The translations under genes and the position numbers were made by a program. From Streptomyces canus (lineage in GTDB: Bacteria; Actinomycetota; Actinomycetes; Streptomycetales; Streptomycetaceae): a DNA stretch of 64,000 bases. The stretch lies in assembly GCF_030815415.1 (NCBI RefSeq), contig NZ_JAUSWW010000001.1:4650001-4714000 (forward strand), written 5' to 3'. Every line of letters begins with the position of its first letter. Position 1 is the first letter of the stretch. Under the pieces are notes generated by a model. That model was not told where the DNA came from, did no database searches, and was given only the letters and a program-made list of their open reading frames with translations. Shown one piece after another: positions 24,759 through 32,547 of this stretch.

Positions 24759-26339
24759 TCAGCGGCAGCCGCACGCCGCCAGCGCCGTGGCCGTCCGGTC
24801 CAGCGCCGACTGTGCTGCGTCCTTGCTCGTCGTGTCCGACGCGAGGAAGGCGAACGCCAGCAGGCGGCCCCCCTGGTCGACCACGGTTCCCGCGAGAGTG
24901 TTCACGCCGGTCAGCGTGCCCGTCTTGGCTCGCACGACGCCGGCCGCGCCATTCGTGTAACGGGTGCTCAGGGTGCCGGTGAAGCCCGCGACCGGAAGGC
25001 CGGTGAGGACGGGGCGGAGTTCGGGGTGGGCCGGGTCGCCCGCCTTCACCAGGAGCGCCGTCAGCAGGTCCGCCGTCAGTCTGTCCTCGCGGTTCAGGCC
25101 ACTGCCGTCCTTGAAGGACGCGCCGGAGACCGGGAGTTCGAGCTTCTTCAGCTGCGCCCGGATCGCCTCGCCCCCGCCCGCGAAGTCGGCGCGTACCTTC
25201 GCCGCCACGGCCGTCTGGCGGGCCAGGGCCTCCGCGATGTCGTTGTCGCTGTTGGTCAGCATGCGCTCGACCAGGGCGGACAGCGGCGGGGAGGAGACCT
25301 CGGCGAGCGTCTTCCCGCGGTCCGTCGCCTTGGAGGGGCCGGGGGACGTGGTCTTGATCCCGGCCTCCTCCAGGAAGCCGGCGAACTTGCGGGCCGCGTC
25401 CTGCGCGGGGTTCTCCGCACGGACCGCCGTGCCGCTGGTGCTGTCGTCCGTGCGGCCCTCGTCGGCCATCAGGGCGCTGACCGGGGCGAGGTTGGCGTTG
25501 TCGGCGCCGATCGGGTGGATCCCGGAGCCCGCGTACAGGGTCGTGTCGTACGAGAGGGTGACCTTCCGTACGCCGTCCTTCTTCAGCGCTTCGGCGGCCT
25601 TGGTGGCCAGGTCGCGCAGGCTCGCGGAACCCTCGGCGTCCTTGCGGGCCGTCAGGGTGGGGTCGCCGCCGCCGACGAGGACGAGTTCCTGGGTGTCGGG
25701 TTCGAGGTCCGCGCGCGTGGTGAGGCGGTGGTCGGCGCCCATCGCGGACAGGGCCGCCACCGCGGTGGCGATCTTCGTCGTGGAGGCGGGGGTGAGGGCG
25801 GTACCCCCGCCGGTGCCGTAGAGCCGCTTGCCGGTGGCGATGTCGACGACCTCGGCCGCGCGGCTGCTGCCGAGCGCCGCGTCCTTCAGGAGCGGGCCCA
25901 GCACGTCCGCGAGGGCCGGTCCGGTCGGCGCCGACTTCACCGTGCTGCCGGCGCCGCCGAGACCGGTGAGGACGGAGGCGGCGCTGGGGGCGGGCTCGGG
26001 CGCCGCTTCCGTCGTACCGGAATCACGATCGTGATCTGCGCCACCCGTGTGCTCCAGGGCGGCGGCCCGGTCCCGCTCGGCCGTACGCTGACCGGAGGAG
26101 TCCCAGGGGCCGGCGGCCGTCACCACGACGGCGGTCAGCGCCAGTCCCGCGGTGGCGGCTCCGGCCGTGTACTGCCAGGTCCGCACCTTTGTGACCTGCA
26201 CCGACATGGTTCGGCCGAGTCGCGTGACCCGGGGTTTCGCGGCGGTCGCGGCCTGTGCCAGACGGGGTCGTACGGCGTTCGCGAGCCGCGCCACATGCGG
26301 TTTCGCAGCCCGCCAAGGCCTCAGTTCAGGCACGACCAC
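24759..26339 (-). CDS. dacB: D-alanyl-D-alanine carboxypeptidase/endopeptidase (PBP4 family, S13)
   Basis: 526 residues. A basic N-terminus and one transmembrane segment (about 57-80, TAGAATAGLALTAVVVTAAG) suggest a membrane-anchored or secreted protein. The catalytic motifs are ASTTKIATAV (SxxK), TNSDNDIAEAL (SxN) and VVRAKTGTLTG (KTG). An inserted domain between SxxK and SxN is typical of class C PBPs. It trims or cleaves peptidoglycan peptides. It starts at GTG 26339 and diverges from ppa. Confidence 0.94.
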   Translation of the reverse strand: MVVPELRPWRAAKPHVARLANAVRPRLAQAATAAKPRVTRLGRTMSVQVTKVRTWQYTAGAATAGLALTAVVVTAAGPWDSSGQRTAERDRAAALEHTGGADHDRDSGTTEAAPEPAPSAASVLTGLGGAGSTVKSAPTGPALADVLGPLLKDAALGSSRAAEVVDIATGKRLYGTGGGTALTPASTTKIATAVAALSAMGADHRLTTRADLEPDTQELVLVGGGDPTLTARKDAEGSASLRDLATKAAEALKKDGVRKVTLSYDTTLYAGSGIHPIGADNANLAPVSALMADEGRTDDSTSGTAVRAENPAQDAARKFAGFLEEAGIKTTSPGPSKATDRGKTLAEVSSPPLSALVERMLTNSDNDIAEALARQTAVAAKVRADFAGGGEAIRAQLKKLELPVSGASFKDGSGLNREDRLTADLLTALLVKAGDPAHPELRPVLTGLPVAGFTGTLSTRYTNGAAGVVRAKTGTLTGVNTLAGTVVDQGGRLLAFAFLASDTTSKDAAQSALDRTATALAACGCR

Positions 26340-26418
26340 CAGCCCCTTTCGCGATCACACACCTGCGTGAGGGACACTTAACCACCAGAACTATGTGTTG
26401 ATCATGGAGGAGCCACCG

Positions 26419-26910
26419 GTGGAGTTCGACGTCACGATCGAGATTCCGAAGGGTTCGCGGAACAAGTACGAGGTGGACCACGAGACCGGTCGGATCCGCC
26501 TGGACCGTCGACTCTTCACCTCGACCGCCTACCCGACCGACTACGGCTTCGTCGAGAACACTCTCGGCGAGGACGGCGACCCGCTGGACGCGCTGGTCAT
26601 TCTTGACGAGCCGACGTTCCCGGGCTGCCTCATCAAGTGCCGCGCGATCGGCATGTTCCGGATGACGGACGAGGCCGGCGGCGACGACAAGCTGCTGTGC
26701 GTGCCGGCGACGGATCCGCGCCAGGAGCACCTGCGTGACATCCACCACGTCTCCGAGTTCGACCGCCTGGAGATCCAGCACTTCTTCGAGGTCTACAAGG
26801 ACCTGGAGCCCGGCAAGTCCGTCGAGGGCGCCAACTGGGTGGGCCGGGTCGACGCCGAGGTCGAGATCGAGCGGTCGTACAAGCGCTTCAAGGAGTCCGG
26901 CGGCCACTGA
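26419..26910 (+). CDS. ppa: Inorganic pyrophosphatase
   Basis: 163 residues. It hydrolyses pyrophosphate and drives biosynthesis forward. The catalytic loop DYGFVENTLGEDGDPLDALV (metal-binding Asp residues in EDGDPLD) and VPATDP are intact. The GTG start is preceded by GGAGGA at 26406-26411, 7 bases upstream, which decides against the upstream ATG. The length equals that of actinobacterial family I enzymes. Confidence 0.97.
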   Translation: MEFDVTIEIPKGSRNKYEVDHETGRIRLDRRLFTSTAYPTDYGFVENTLGEDGDPLDALVILDEPTFPGCLIKCRAIGMFRMTDEAGGDDKLLCVPATDPRQEHLRDIHHVSEFDRLEIQHFFEVYKDLEPGKSVEGANWVGRVDAEVEIERSYKRFKESGGH

Positions 26911-27101
26911 GGCCCCTTTTTGCGCCTAAACCGGCGCCGCTCTCGCGGACTTGGTTGCTCGCCGTTGTGGTTGCGCAATTGATGGTTGCGGTACGAGCGC
27001 CATGGCGTGTCAGGCCGCGCGGTTCCCCTGGGGCCGTGCGGCCGTTTGTTTGTCTGTGCGCATACTGGTGCGAACCGGAGGTGCGTACACAGGAGCTGTG
27101 A

Positions 27102-28766
27102 GTGACGGAAGCGGAGGACCGCAAGCCGCAGTCGGACGAGGCAAGGAGTGTCTACGACCCCGAGATCACGTCCGAGTTCGCGATCCCCCAGGGGCTCGCC
27201 GTACCCAGAGGCGGCACGGAACCGGAGACGACGAGCGAGTTCGCCGTCCCCGACGGTCTGGACGTCCCGCAGGCGCCCTCGGTCGAGCCCGAGGGGTCGG
27301 CGTTCAACACGCCGCGCACCTACAGCGCCAAGCAGGCGCCCGCGTTCACGCCGGCGACCGGCATACCGGTGGTCAGTCTGACCAAGGACGTGCCCTGGCA
27401 GGACCGGATGCGCACGATGCTGCGGATGCCGGTGGCCGAGCGGCCCGCTCCGGAGTCGGCGCCGAAGGCCGAGGACGAGGGGCCGGCCGTCCCGCGCGTG
27501 CTCGACATGACGCTGCGTATCGGCGAGCTGCTGCTCGCCGGCGGTGAGGGCGCGGAGGACGTGGAGGCGGCGATGTTCGCCGTCTGCCGGTCGTACGGCC
27601 TCGACCGCTGTGAGCCGAACGTCACCTTCACCCTGCTGTCGATCTCGTACCAGCCGTCGCTGGTCGACGATCCGGTCACCGCGTCCCGGACGGTACGGCG
27701 GCGCGGCACCGACTACACGCGGCTCGCGGCCGTCTTCCACCTGGTGGACGACCTCAGCGACCCCGAGACGGCGATCTCCCTGGAGGAGTCCTACCGGCGG
27801 CTCGCCGAGATCCGCCGAAACCGGCACCCGTACCCGGGCTGGGTGCTGACCGGGGCGAGCGGGCTGCTCGCCGGTGCGGCCTCGGTGCTCGTCGGCGGTG
27901 ATCTGATCGTGTTCGTCGCGGCCGCACTGGGCGCGATGCTCGGCGACCGGCTGGCGTGGCTGTGCGCGGGGCGCGGGCTGCCGGAGTTCTACCAGTTCAC
28001 GGTGGCCGCGATGCCGCCGGCCGCCATAGGGATCGCGCTGACGCTGGCCGACATCGATGTGAAGGCCTCCGCGGTCATCACCGGTGGGCTGTTCGCGCTG
28101 CTGCCGGGGCGGGCGCTGGTGGCGGGCGTGCAGGACGGGCTGACCGGCTTCTACATCACCGCGTCGGCGCGGCTGCTGGAGGTCATGTACTTCTTCGTCG
28201 GCATCGTGACGGGCGTGCTGCTGGTCCTGTACCTCGGGGTGCAGGTGGGTGCCGAGCTCAATCCGGAGGTCGCGGTGAGCATCCCCGAGCGGCCGCTGTG
28301 GCAGCTCGCGGCGTCGATGATGCTGTCGCTGACCTTCGCCGTGCTGCTCCAGCAGGAGCGGTCGACCGTGCTGGCGGTGACCCTGAACGGCGGGGTCGCC
28401 TGGTCGGTGTACGGCGCGATGCGCTACGCCGGTGACATCTCGCCGGTTGCCTCCACGGCGGTGGCGGCGGGACTGGTGGGGCTGTTCGGGCAGATGATGT
28501 CGCGGTACCGGTTTGCTTCCGCGCTGCCCTACACGACCGCTGCGATCGGGCCTCTGCTGCCCGGTTCCTCCACGTACTTCGGGCTGCTGGCCATCGCGCA
28601 GAACGAGGTGGACAAGGGGCTGGTGTCGTTGGCCACGGCGGCGTCACTCGCCATGGCCATCGCCATCGGGGTCAACCTCGGGTCGGAGATCTCGCGGCTG
28701 TTTCTCCGCGTTCCGGGTGGAGCCGCTTCGGGGCGCAGGGCGGCGAAGCGGACGCGTGGGTTCTGA
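27102..28766 (+). CDS. Threonine/serine exporter family (ThrE-like) membrane protein
   Basis: 554 residues. A long N-terminal hydrophilic part (1-130, Glu/Pro-rich) leads to the conserved cytoplasmic ThrE domain (about 135-245, LRIGELLLAGGEGAEDVEAAM and SISYQPS) and then about ten membrane helices (250-540). Corynebacterium ThrE exports L-threonine and L-serine. Here the substrate is by family only. The GTG start at 27102 overlaps no neighbour; about 190 bp of upstream DNA holds the promoter region. It converges with the DedA gene across a short palindromic spacer. Confidence 0.85.
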   Translation: MTEAEDRKPQSDEARSVYDPEITSEFAIPQGLAVPRGGTEPETTSEFAVPDGLDVPQAPSVEPEGSAFNTPRTYSAKQAPAFTPATGIPVVSLTKDVPWQDRMRTMLRMPVAERPAPESAPKAEDEGPAVPRVLDMTLRIGELLLAGGEGAEDVEAAMFAVCRSYGLDRCEPNVTFTLLSISYQPSLVDDPVTASRTVRRRGTDYTRLAAVFHLVDDLSDPETAISLEESYRRLAEIRRNRHPYPGWVLTGASGLLAGAASVLVGGDLIVFVAAALGAMLGDRLAWLCAGRGLPEFYQFTVAAMPPAAIGIALTLADIDVKASAVITGGLFALLPGRALVAGVQDGLTGFYITASARLLEVMYFFVGIVTGVLLVLYLGVQVGAELNPEVAVSIPERPLWQLAASMMLSLTFAVLLQQERSTVLAVTLNGGVAWSVYGAMRYAGDISPVASTAVAAGLVGLFGQMMSRYRFASALPYTTAAIGPLLPGSSTYFGLLAIAQNEVDKGLVSLATAASLAMAIAIGVNLGSEISRLFLRVPGGAASGRRAAKRTRGF

Positions 28767-28804
28767 GCGCCTGAGAGCTGGGGACGCGTCCCTGAACGGG
28801 CGCT
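28766..28804. terminator. Candidate bidirectional hairpin between thrE-like and dedA-like genes
   Basis: Nested inverted repeats: AGCGCC (28766) pairs with GGCGCT (28799-28804), and a perfect palindrome GGGACGCGTCCC lies between them (28781-28792). It fills the whole spacer between two convergent genes. Confidence 0.5.
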
Positions 28805-29719
28805 TCAGTAGCCCTGGTTGGGCGGGTACTGCTGGTTCTGCCGACCGTCGTACTGCTGCTGGTCGCCGTATCCCTGGGGGTACTGCTGGGCATACGGCTG
28901 CTGCTGTTGCTGGGGCTGCGGGGCGTAGTACTGGTCGTAGCCGTACTGCTGCTGGCCCTGCTGGCCGTAGCCCTGGTCGTTCTGGTTGCCGTACTGCTGG
29001 TGCTGCTCGTCGTCCGACGGGATGCGGCGGAGCTGGGTCGTGGCGTCGTCCATGGGCGGGGGCTGGTAGGCCTGGGGGGCCGGGGCCTCGGCTGCCGCCT
29101 TCTTCTTCTTGGAACGCTCGCGCAGGTACTCGATGATGATCGGGACGAGCGAGACGAAGACGATGAGGACGAGGATCGCCTCGACGTGCTTGTGGATGAC
29201 GTCGATCTGGCCGAGCCAGTAACCCGCGAGGGTCACGCCGGTGCCCCAGGCGACACCACCGATGACGTTGTACATGAGGAACGTGCGGTACTTCATACGG
29301 CCGGCGCCCGCCACGATGGGGGCGAAGGTGCGCACGATCGGCACGAAGCGGGCCAGGACGATCGCCTTGGGGCCGTACTTCTCCATGAACTCGTGGGCCT
29401 TGTCCAGGTTCTCCTGCTTGAAGAGCTTGGAGTTGGGACGGTTGAAGAGCTTGGGCCCGAAGAACTTTCCGATCATGTAACCGACCTGGTCACCGAGGAC
29501 GGCCGCCACCACGATCAGGAAGCAGACCAGCCACAGCGGCTGGCTGATGTACTCGCCCTGGGCCACGAAGAGCCCCGCCGTGAACAGCAGCGAGTCGCCG
29601 GGCAGGAACGCGAACAGACCCGACTCGGCGAAGACGATCAGCAGGATGCCTGGCAGGCTGAACGTCTCGATCAGGTAGTTCGGACTGAGCCACTCGGGGG
29701 CGAGCGCGAGCGTGGTCAC
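28805..29719 (-). CDS. DedA family membrane protein with a Q/Y/G-rich C-terminal tail
   Basis: 304 residues. The DedA (SNARE-associated/VTT) core spans about 15-200: FAESGLFAFLPGDSLLFTAG, the GxxxGDxxGYxxG-type loop, and VLARFVPIVRTFAPIVAGAG with the conserved Arg residues. DedA proteins act as transporters or lipid scramblases, with members handling undecaprenyl phosphate. After a basic stretch (RERSKKKKAAA) the last 85 or so residues are almost only Gln, Tyr, Gly, Pro and Asn, a prion-like low-complexity cytoplasmic tail. It starts at GTG 29719 and diverges from the YbjQ gene. Confidence 0.9.
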   Translation of the reverse strand: MTTLALAPEWLSPNYLIETFSLPGILLIVFAESGLFAFLPGDSLLFTAGLFVAQGEYISQPLWLVCFLIVVAAVLGDQVGYMIGKFFGPKLFNRPNSKLFKQENLDKAHEFMEKYGPKAIVLARFVPIVRTFAPIVAGAGRMKYRTFLMYNVIGGVAWGTGVTLAGYWLGQIDVIHKHVEAILVLIVFVSLVPIIIEYLRERSKKKKAAAEAPAPQAYQPPPMDDATTQLRRIPSDDEQHQQYGNQNDQGYGQQGQQQYGYDQYYAPQPQQQQQPYAQQYPQGYGDQQQYDGRQNQQYPPNQGY

Positions 29720-29852
29720 AGGTCTGTGGCTCCTGGTACTGGGAGACGGGCTGGGGCTGGCTGCCCAAAAGTATCAACGCAGCCGTCACAACCCAGGTTC
29801 CATGCGGTCTCCCAGGATGCACTGTGCGCCCGCTGGGACAAAGCTGTGGGGC

Positions 29853-30218
29853 ATGGGTATCGAAGACTACGGCGGCGGTCAGGGACCCCAGCCGGACGTG
29901 CTGGTCGTGACCACGAACGACGTACCCGGCTTCCGGGTGCAGGAGGTTCTTGGTGAGGTGTTCGGGTTGACGGTCCGCTCCCGGCATCTGGGGAGCCAGA
30001 TCGGGGCGGGGCTGAAGTCGATGGTCGGCGGTGAGCTCAAGGGGCTCACCAAGACGCTCGTGCAGACCCGCAACCAGGCCATGGAACGGCTCGTCGAGCA
30101 GGCACGCGCGCGTGGTGCGAACGGGGTGCTGGCGTTCCGCTTCGACGTGACCGAGGCGGCGGACGTCGGCACCGAGGTGTGCGCGTACGGGACGGCCGTG
30201 ATCCTGACCCGGGAGTAG
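29853..30218 (+). CDS. YbjQ / heavy-metal-binding domain (UPF0145) protein
   Basis: 121 residues. The YbjQ fold is seen in VVTTNDVPGFRVQEVLGEVFGL, then RNQAMERLVEQARARGANGV and FDVTEAADVGTEVCAYGTAV. These small proteins form pentamers; a metal-binding role has been proposed but not shown. An N-terminal Gly-rich stretch precedes the domain. No close functional neighbour. The start is ATG 29853; the open frame extends upstream but without family-like sequence. Confidence 0.85.
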   Translation: MGIEDYGGGQGPQPDVLVVTTNDVPGFRVQEVLGEVFGLTVRSRHLGSQIGAGLKSMVGGELKGLTKTLVQTRNQAMERLVEQARARGANGVLAFRFDVTEAADVGTEVCAYGTAVILTRE

Positions 30219-30242
30219 GCCTGTTCCTCCCGGGCCGGGAGC

Positions 30243-30677
30243 TCAGGAGGTGTGCCGGGCCGCGTTCGCGTCGATCGCGGCCCTGAGGTGCTCGGCGAGA
30301 CCCGGGCGCATGGAGTCGTAGAACGCCTTGAAGCGCTCGTCGGACACGTACATCTCGCCCAGGCACCGGTGCATGTCGTACGGACACTCGTAGAACCAGC
30401 CGCAGATGTGCAGCCGGTGCTCCTCGGCCATGTCCATGGCCGCCTCGGACGCCGACGGGTCACCGGCTGCCATCAGGCCGCTGTAGCGCTCGCTCCAGTC
30501 GGCCACTTCGGCCTGCATGCGTTTCCAGTCGTCCTTGGTGTAGCCCGCGGCGCGGCGCTGCGACTCGGCGTACGCCTCCGTGCCGCCCCAGCGCTCCTCC
30601 GCCTCCTCGGCGTACTGCTCGGGGTCCTTGTCCCCGAAGACCTCGAACCGCTCCTCGGGTGTGAGGTTGATGCCCAT
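30243..30677 (-). other. tipA: Internal translation start producing TipAS (144 aa drug-binding domain)
   Basis: ATG 30677 (Met110 of TipAL) is preceded by GGAGG with 8-base spacing inside the tipA reading frame. Starting here gives a 144-residue protein, the length known for TipAS in S. lividans, made from the same message in large excess to sequester thiopeptides. Confidence 0.8.
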
Positions 30678-31004
30678 CTTCCGTGCCTCCATGGCCTGCT
30701 CCACGGCCGCCGCCATCTTCCGCAGCTTCTCGATCCGGGCGGTCAGCAGCTCGTGCTGGCGGCGCAGGTGGGCGCGCGGGTCCGCGGCCGGATCATCGAG
30801 CAGGGCGGCGACCTCGTCGAGCGGGAAGCCGAGCTCCCGGTAGAACAGGATCTGCTGCAGCCGGTCGAGGTCGACGTCGCTGTAGCGCCGGTGGCCCGCG
30901 TGGCTGCGCTCGCTGGGTGCGAGCAGTCCGATGTCGTCGTAGTGGTGCAGGGTGCGCACCGTCACTCCGGCGAAACCGGCTACCTGTCCCACGGAATAGC
31001 TCAC
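30243..31004 (-). CDS. tipA: Thiostrepton-inducible MerR-type regulator TipAL
   Basis: 253 residues, the same length as Streptomyces lividans TipAL. The MerR DNA-binding domain (1-75) begins VSYSVGQVAGFAGVTVRTLH; a long coiled-coil dimerisation helix spans about 76-110; the TipAS thiopeptide-binding domain begins at Met110 (MGINLTPEE). Cys207 and Cys214, at the covalent thiopeptide attachment site, are both present, with an extra Cys201. TipAL binds drugs such as thiostrepton covalently and activates its own promoter. The GTG start (31004) has a GGAG site. The promoter upstream matches ptipA (31035-31065). Confidence 0.95.
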   Translation of the reverse strand: MSYSVGQVAGFAGVTVRTLHHYDDIGLLAPSERSHAGHRRYSDVDLDRLQQILFYRELGFPLDEVAALLDDPAADPRAHLRRQHELLTARIEKLRKMAAAVEQAMEARKMGINLTPEERFEVFGDKDPEQYAEEAEERWGGTEAYAESQRRAAGYTKDDWKRMQAEVADWSERYSGLMAAGDPSASEAAMDMAEEHRLHICGWFYECPYDMHRCLGEMYVSDERFKAFYDSMRPGLAEHLRAAIDANAARHTS

Positions 31005-31034
31005 TTCGTCCGCTCCCTTCTCGGTACGCCCACC

Positions 31035-31065
31035 ACCCTGCGCCCTCACGCCACGTGAGGTGCAA
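31035..31065 (-). promoter_or_regulatory. tipA promoter with TipAL operator (MerR type, 19-bp spacer)
   Basis: Read on the minus strand: -35 TTGCAC (31060-31065), a 19-bp spacer and -10 CAGGGT (31035-31040). The spacer holds a perfect inverted repeat CCTCACG-N3-CGTGAGG (31044-31060). The over-long spacer and palindrome are the MerR-type activation layout, and the bases resemble the well-known ptipA promoter. Confidence 0.85.
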
Positions 31066-31137
31066 GCCCGTTCCGCCTCGGGTCCCGTGCCGGGCCGCCC
31101 AGATGTCCTGCCAGTTTTGTCCGTTTATCGTGAGCCC

Positions 31138-32412
31138 GTGGCTCAGGACACCGCGCGGCAGGCAGCGGCAACCCCGGCTCGCGCGCTCCTGCCCCAGATC
31201 CTCCCCGCTCTCGTCGTGGGCGTGGGCGCGAGTCTGCTCCTTCTCGGAGTGAGCGCGGCGGCCGAGGCGCTCCAGCACGTGCTGTGGCGGAACCTGCCCG
31301 ATGCCCTGGGGATCGGCCGGTACTCCGTGCTGTGGACGATCGTCATGCTCACCGCCACCGGTGTGGCGGTCGGCCTCGTGATCTGGAAGGTGGCGGGGCA
31401 TGCCGGCCCCGACCCGGCCACCACGGGCCTGGACGCTCCCGTCCTGCCGCCCGCCGTGCTGCCCGGGCTGCTGCTGGCGACCGCGCTGATGCTCGCGGGC
31501 GGACCCAGCCTCGGACCCGAGAACCCGATCATCGCCGTGAACGTCGGGCTCGCCTTCTGGCTGGGCCGCCGGCTGCTCCCCCGGCTGCCGGGCGGGCTGT
31601 GGGTGGCGCTCGCGGAGGCGGCGACGATCGGCGCGCTCTTCGGCACCCCGGTCGCGGCGGCGCTCCTCATCTCCGAGGCGCTGGCCGGGCGGCAGCTCAA
31701 GGGGGCGCTGTGGGACAACGTCTTCGCGCCGCTCGTCGCCGCCGCCGCGGGCGCCGTGACGACCACCCTGGTGGCCCATCCGACCTTCGATCTGCATCTG
31801 CCCCCGTTCGGGCACCCCGGCTGGGGCGATCTGCTGGCGGTGCTGGTGATCGCGGCCGCCGCCGCACTGCTCGGCATGTGCGCCGTCCGCGCCTTCCCCT
31901 ACGTCCACGGCGCCTTCGCGCGGCTGCGCCATCCGATGCTCGTGCTGCCCGTCGGCGGGCTCGTGCTCGGGCTGCTGGGGGCGCTCGGCGGTCACCTCAC
32001 CCTCTTCAAGGGGCTGGAGGAGGTCGAGGAGATCGCGGCCGACCCCGACGGCTGGTCGGCCGGGGAGTTCGCCACGATGACGGTGGTGAAGCTGGCCGCG
32101 CTGCTCGTCGCCGCGTCCTGCGGCTTCCGCGGCGGGCGGATCTTCCCGGCCGTGTTCGTGGGCGCCGCCTTCGGGCTGTGTGCCCATGCCCTGGTGCCCG
32201 GTGTCCCTCCCGCGCTCGGTGTCGCCGCCGGGGTGCTGGGCATGCTCCTGGCCATCACCCGGCAGGGCTGGGTGAGCCTCTTCACCGCCGCCGTGCTGGT
32301 GGCCTCTCCGGCGATCATCGCCCTGCTGTGCATCGCCTCGCTGCCCGCCTGGCTGCTGGTGACCGGCCGTCCCCAGATGCGACTGCGCGCAGACGGAACC
32401 CCGGTCCGCTGA
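31138..32412 (+). CDS. ClC-family chloride channel / transporter-like membrane protein
   Basis: 424 residues with about ten membrane helices. ClC landmarks are GGPSLGPENP (the GxxGPxxP-like anion-site loop), helix and loop TIGALFGTPVAAALLISEAL, and FRGGRIFPAVFVGAAFG (GxFxP). There are no CBS domains. ClC proteins move chloride either passively or in exchange for protons; the gating Glu of GREGP is replaced here by Leu-Gly-Pro-Glu context, so type is unclear. A TATCGT -10 six bases before the GTG suggests a leaderless mRNA. The promoter region is shared with divergent tipA. Confidence 0.8.
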   Translation: MAQDTARQAAATPARALLPQILPALVVGVGASLLLLGVSAAAEALQHVLWRNLPDALGIGRYSVLWTIVMLTATGVAVGLVIWKVAGHAGPDPATTGLDAPVLPPAVLPGLLLATALMLAGGPSLGPENPIIAVNVGLAFWLGRRLLPRLPGGLWVALAEAATIGALFGTPVAAALLISEALAGRQLKGALWDNVFAPLVAAAAGAVTTTLVAHPTFDLHLPPFGHPGWGDLLAVLVIAAAAALLGMCAVRAFPYVHGAFARLRHPMLVLPVGGLVLGLLGALGGHLTLFKGLEEVEEIAADPDGWSAGEFATMTVVKLAALLVAASCGFRGGRIFPAVFVGAAFGLCAHALVPGVPPALGVAAGVLGMLLAITRQGWVSLFTAAVLVASPAIIALLCIASLPAWLLVTGRPQMRLRADGTPVR

Positions 32413-32504
32413 ATCCCCCTCCCGAGGAGTCGCTCGATGCCGCTGCACCAAGGGCCCCGGAACGTCCGACGAGCGCCCCGTGTCCGTCAACCCCTTCTTC
32501 ACTG

Positions 32505-32532
32505 ACCCGGGACAAGGAGGCGGCGCCCGGGT
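32505..32532. terminator. Candidate hairpin between convergent ClC and Asp-box genes
   Basis: ACCCGGG (32505-32511) and CCCGGGT (32526-32532), a 7-bp stem with a 14-base loop, between two convergent stop codons. Short stem, so only moderate support. Confidence 0.4.
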
Positions 32533-32547
32533 TCACCACTGAGCCCG

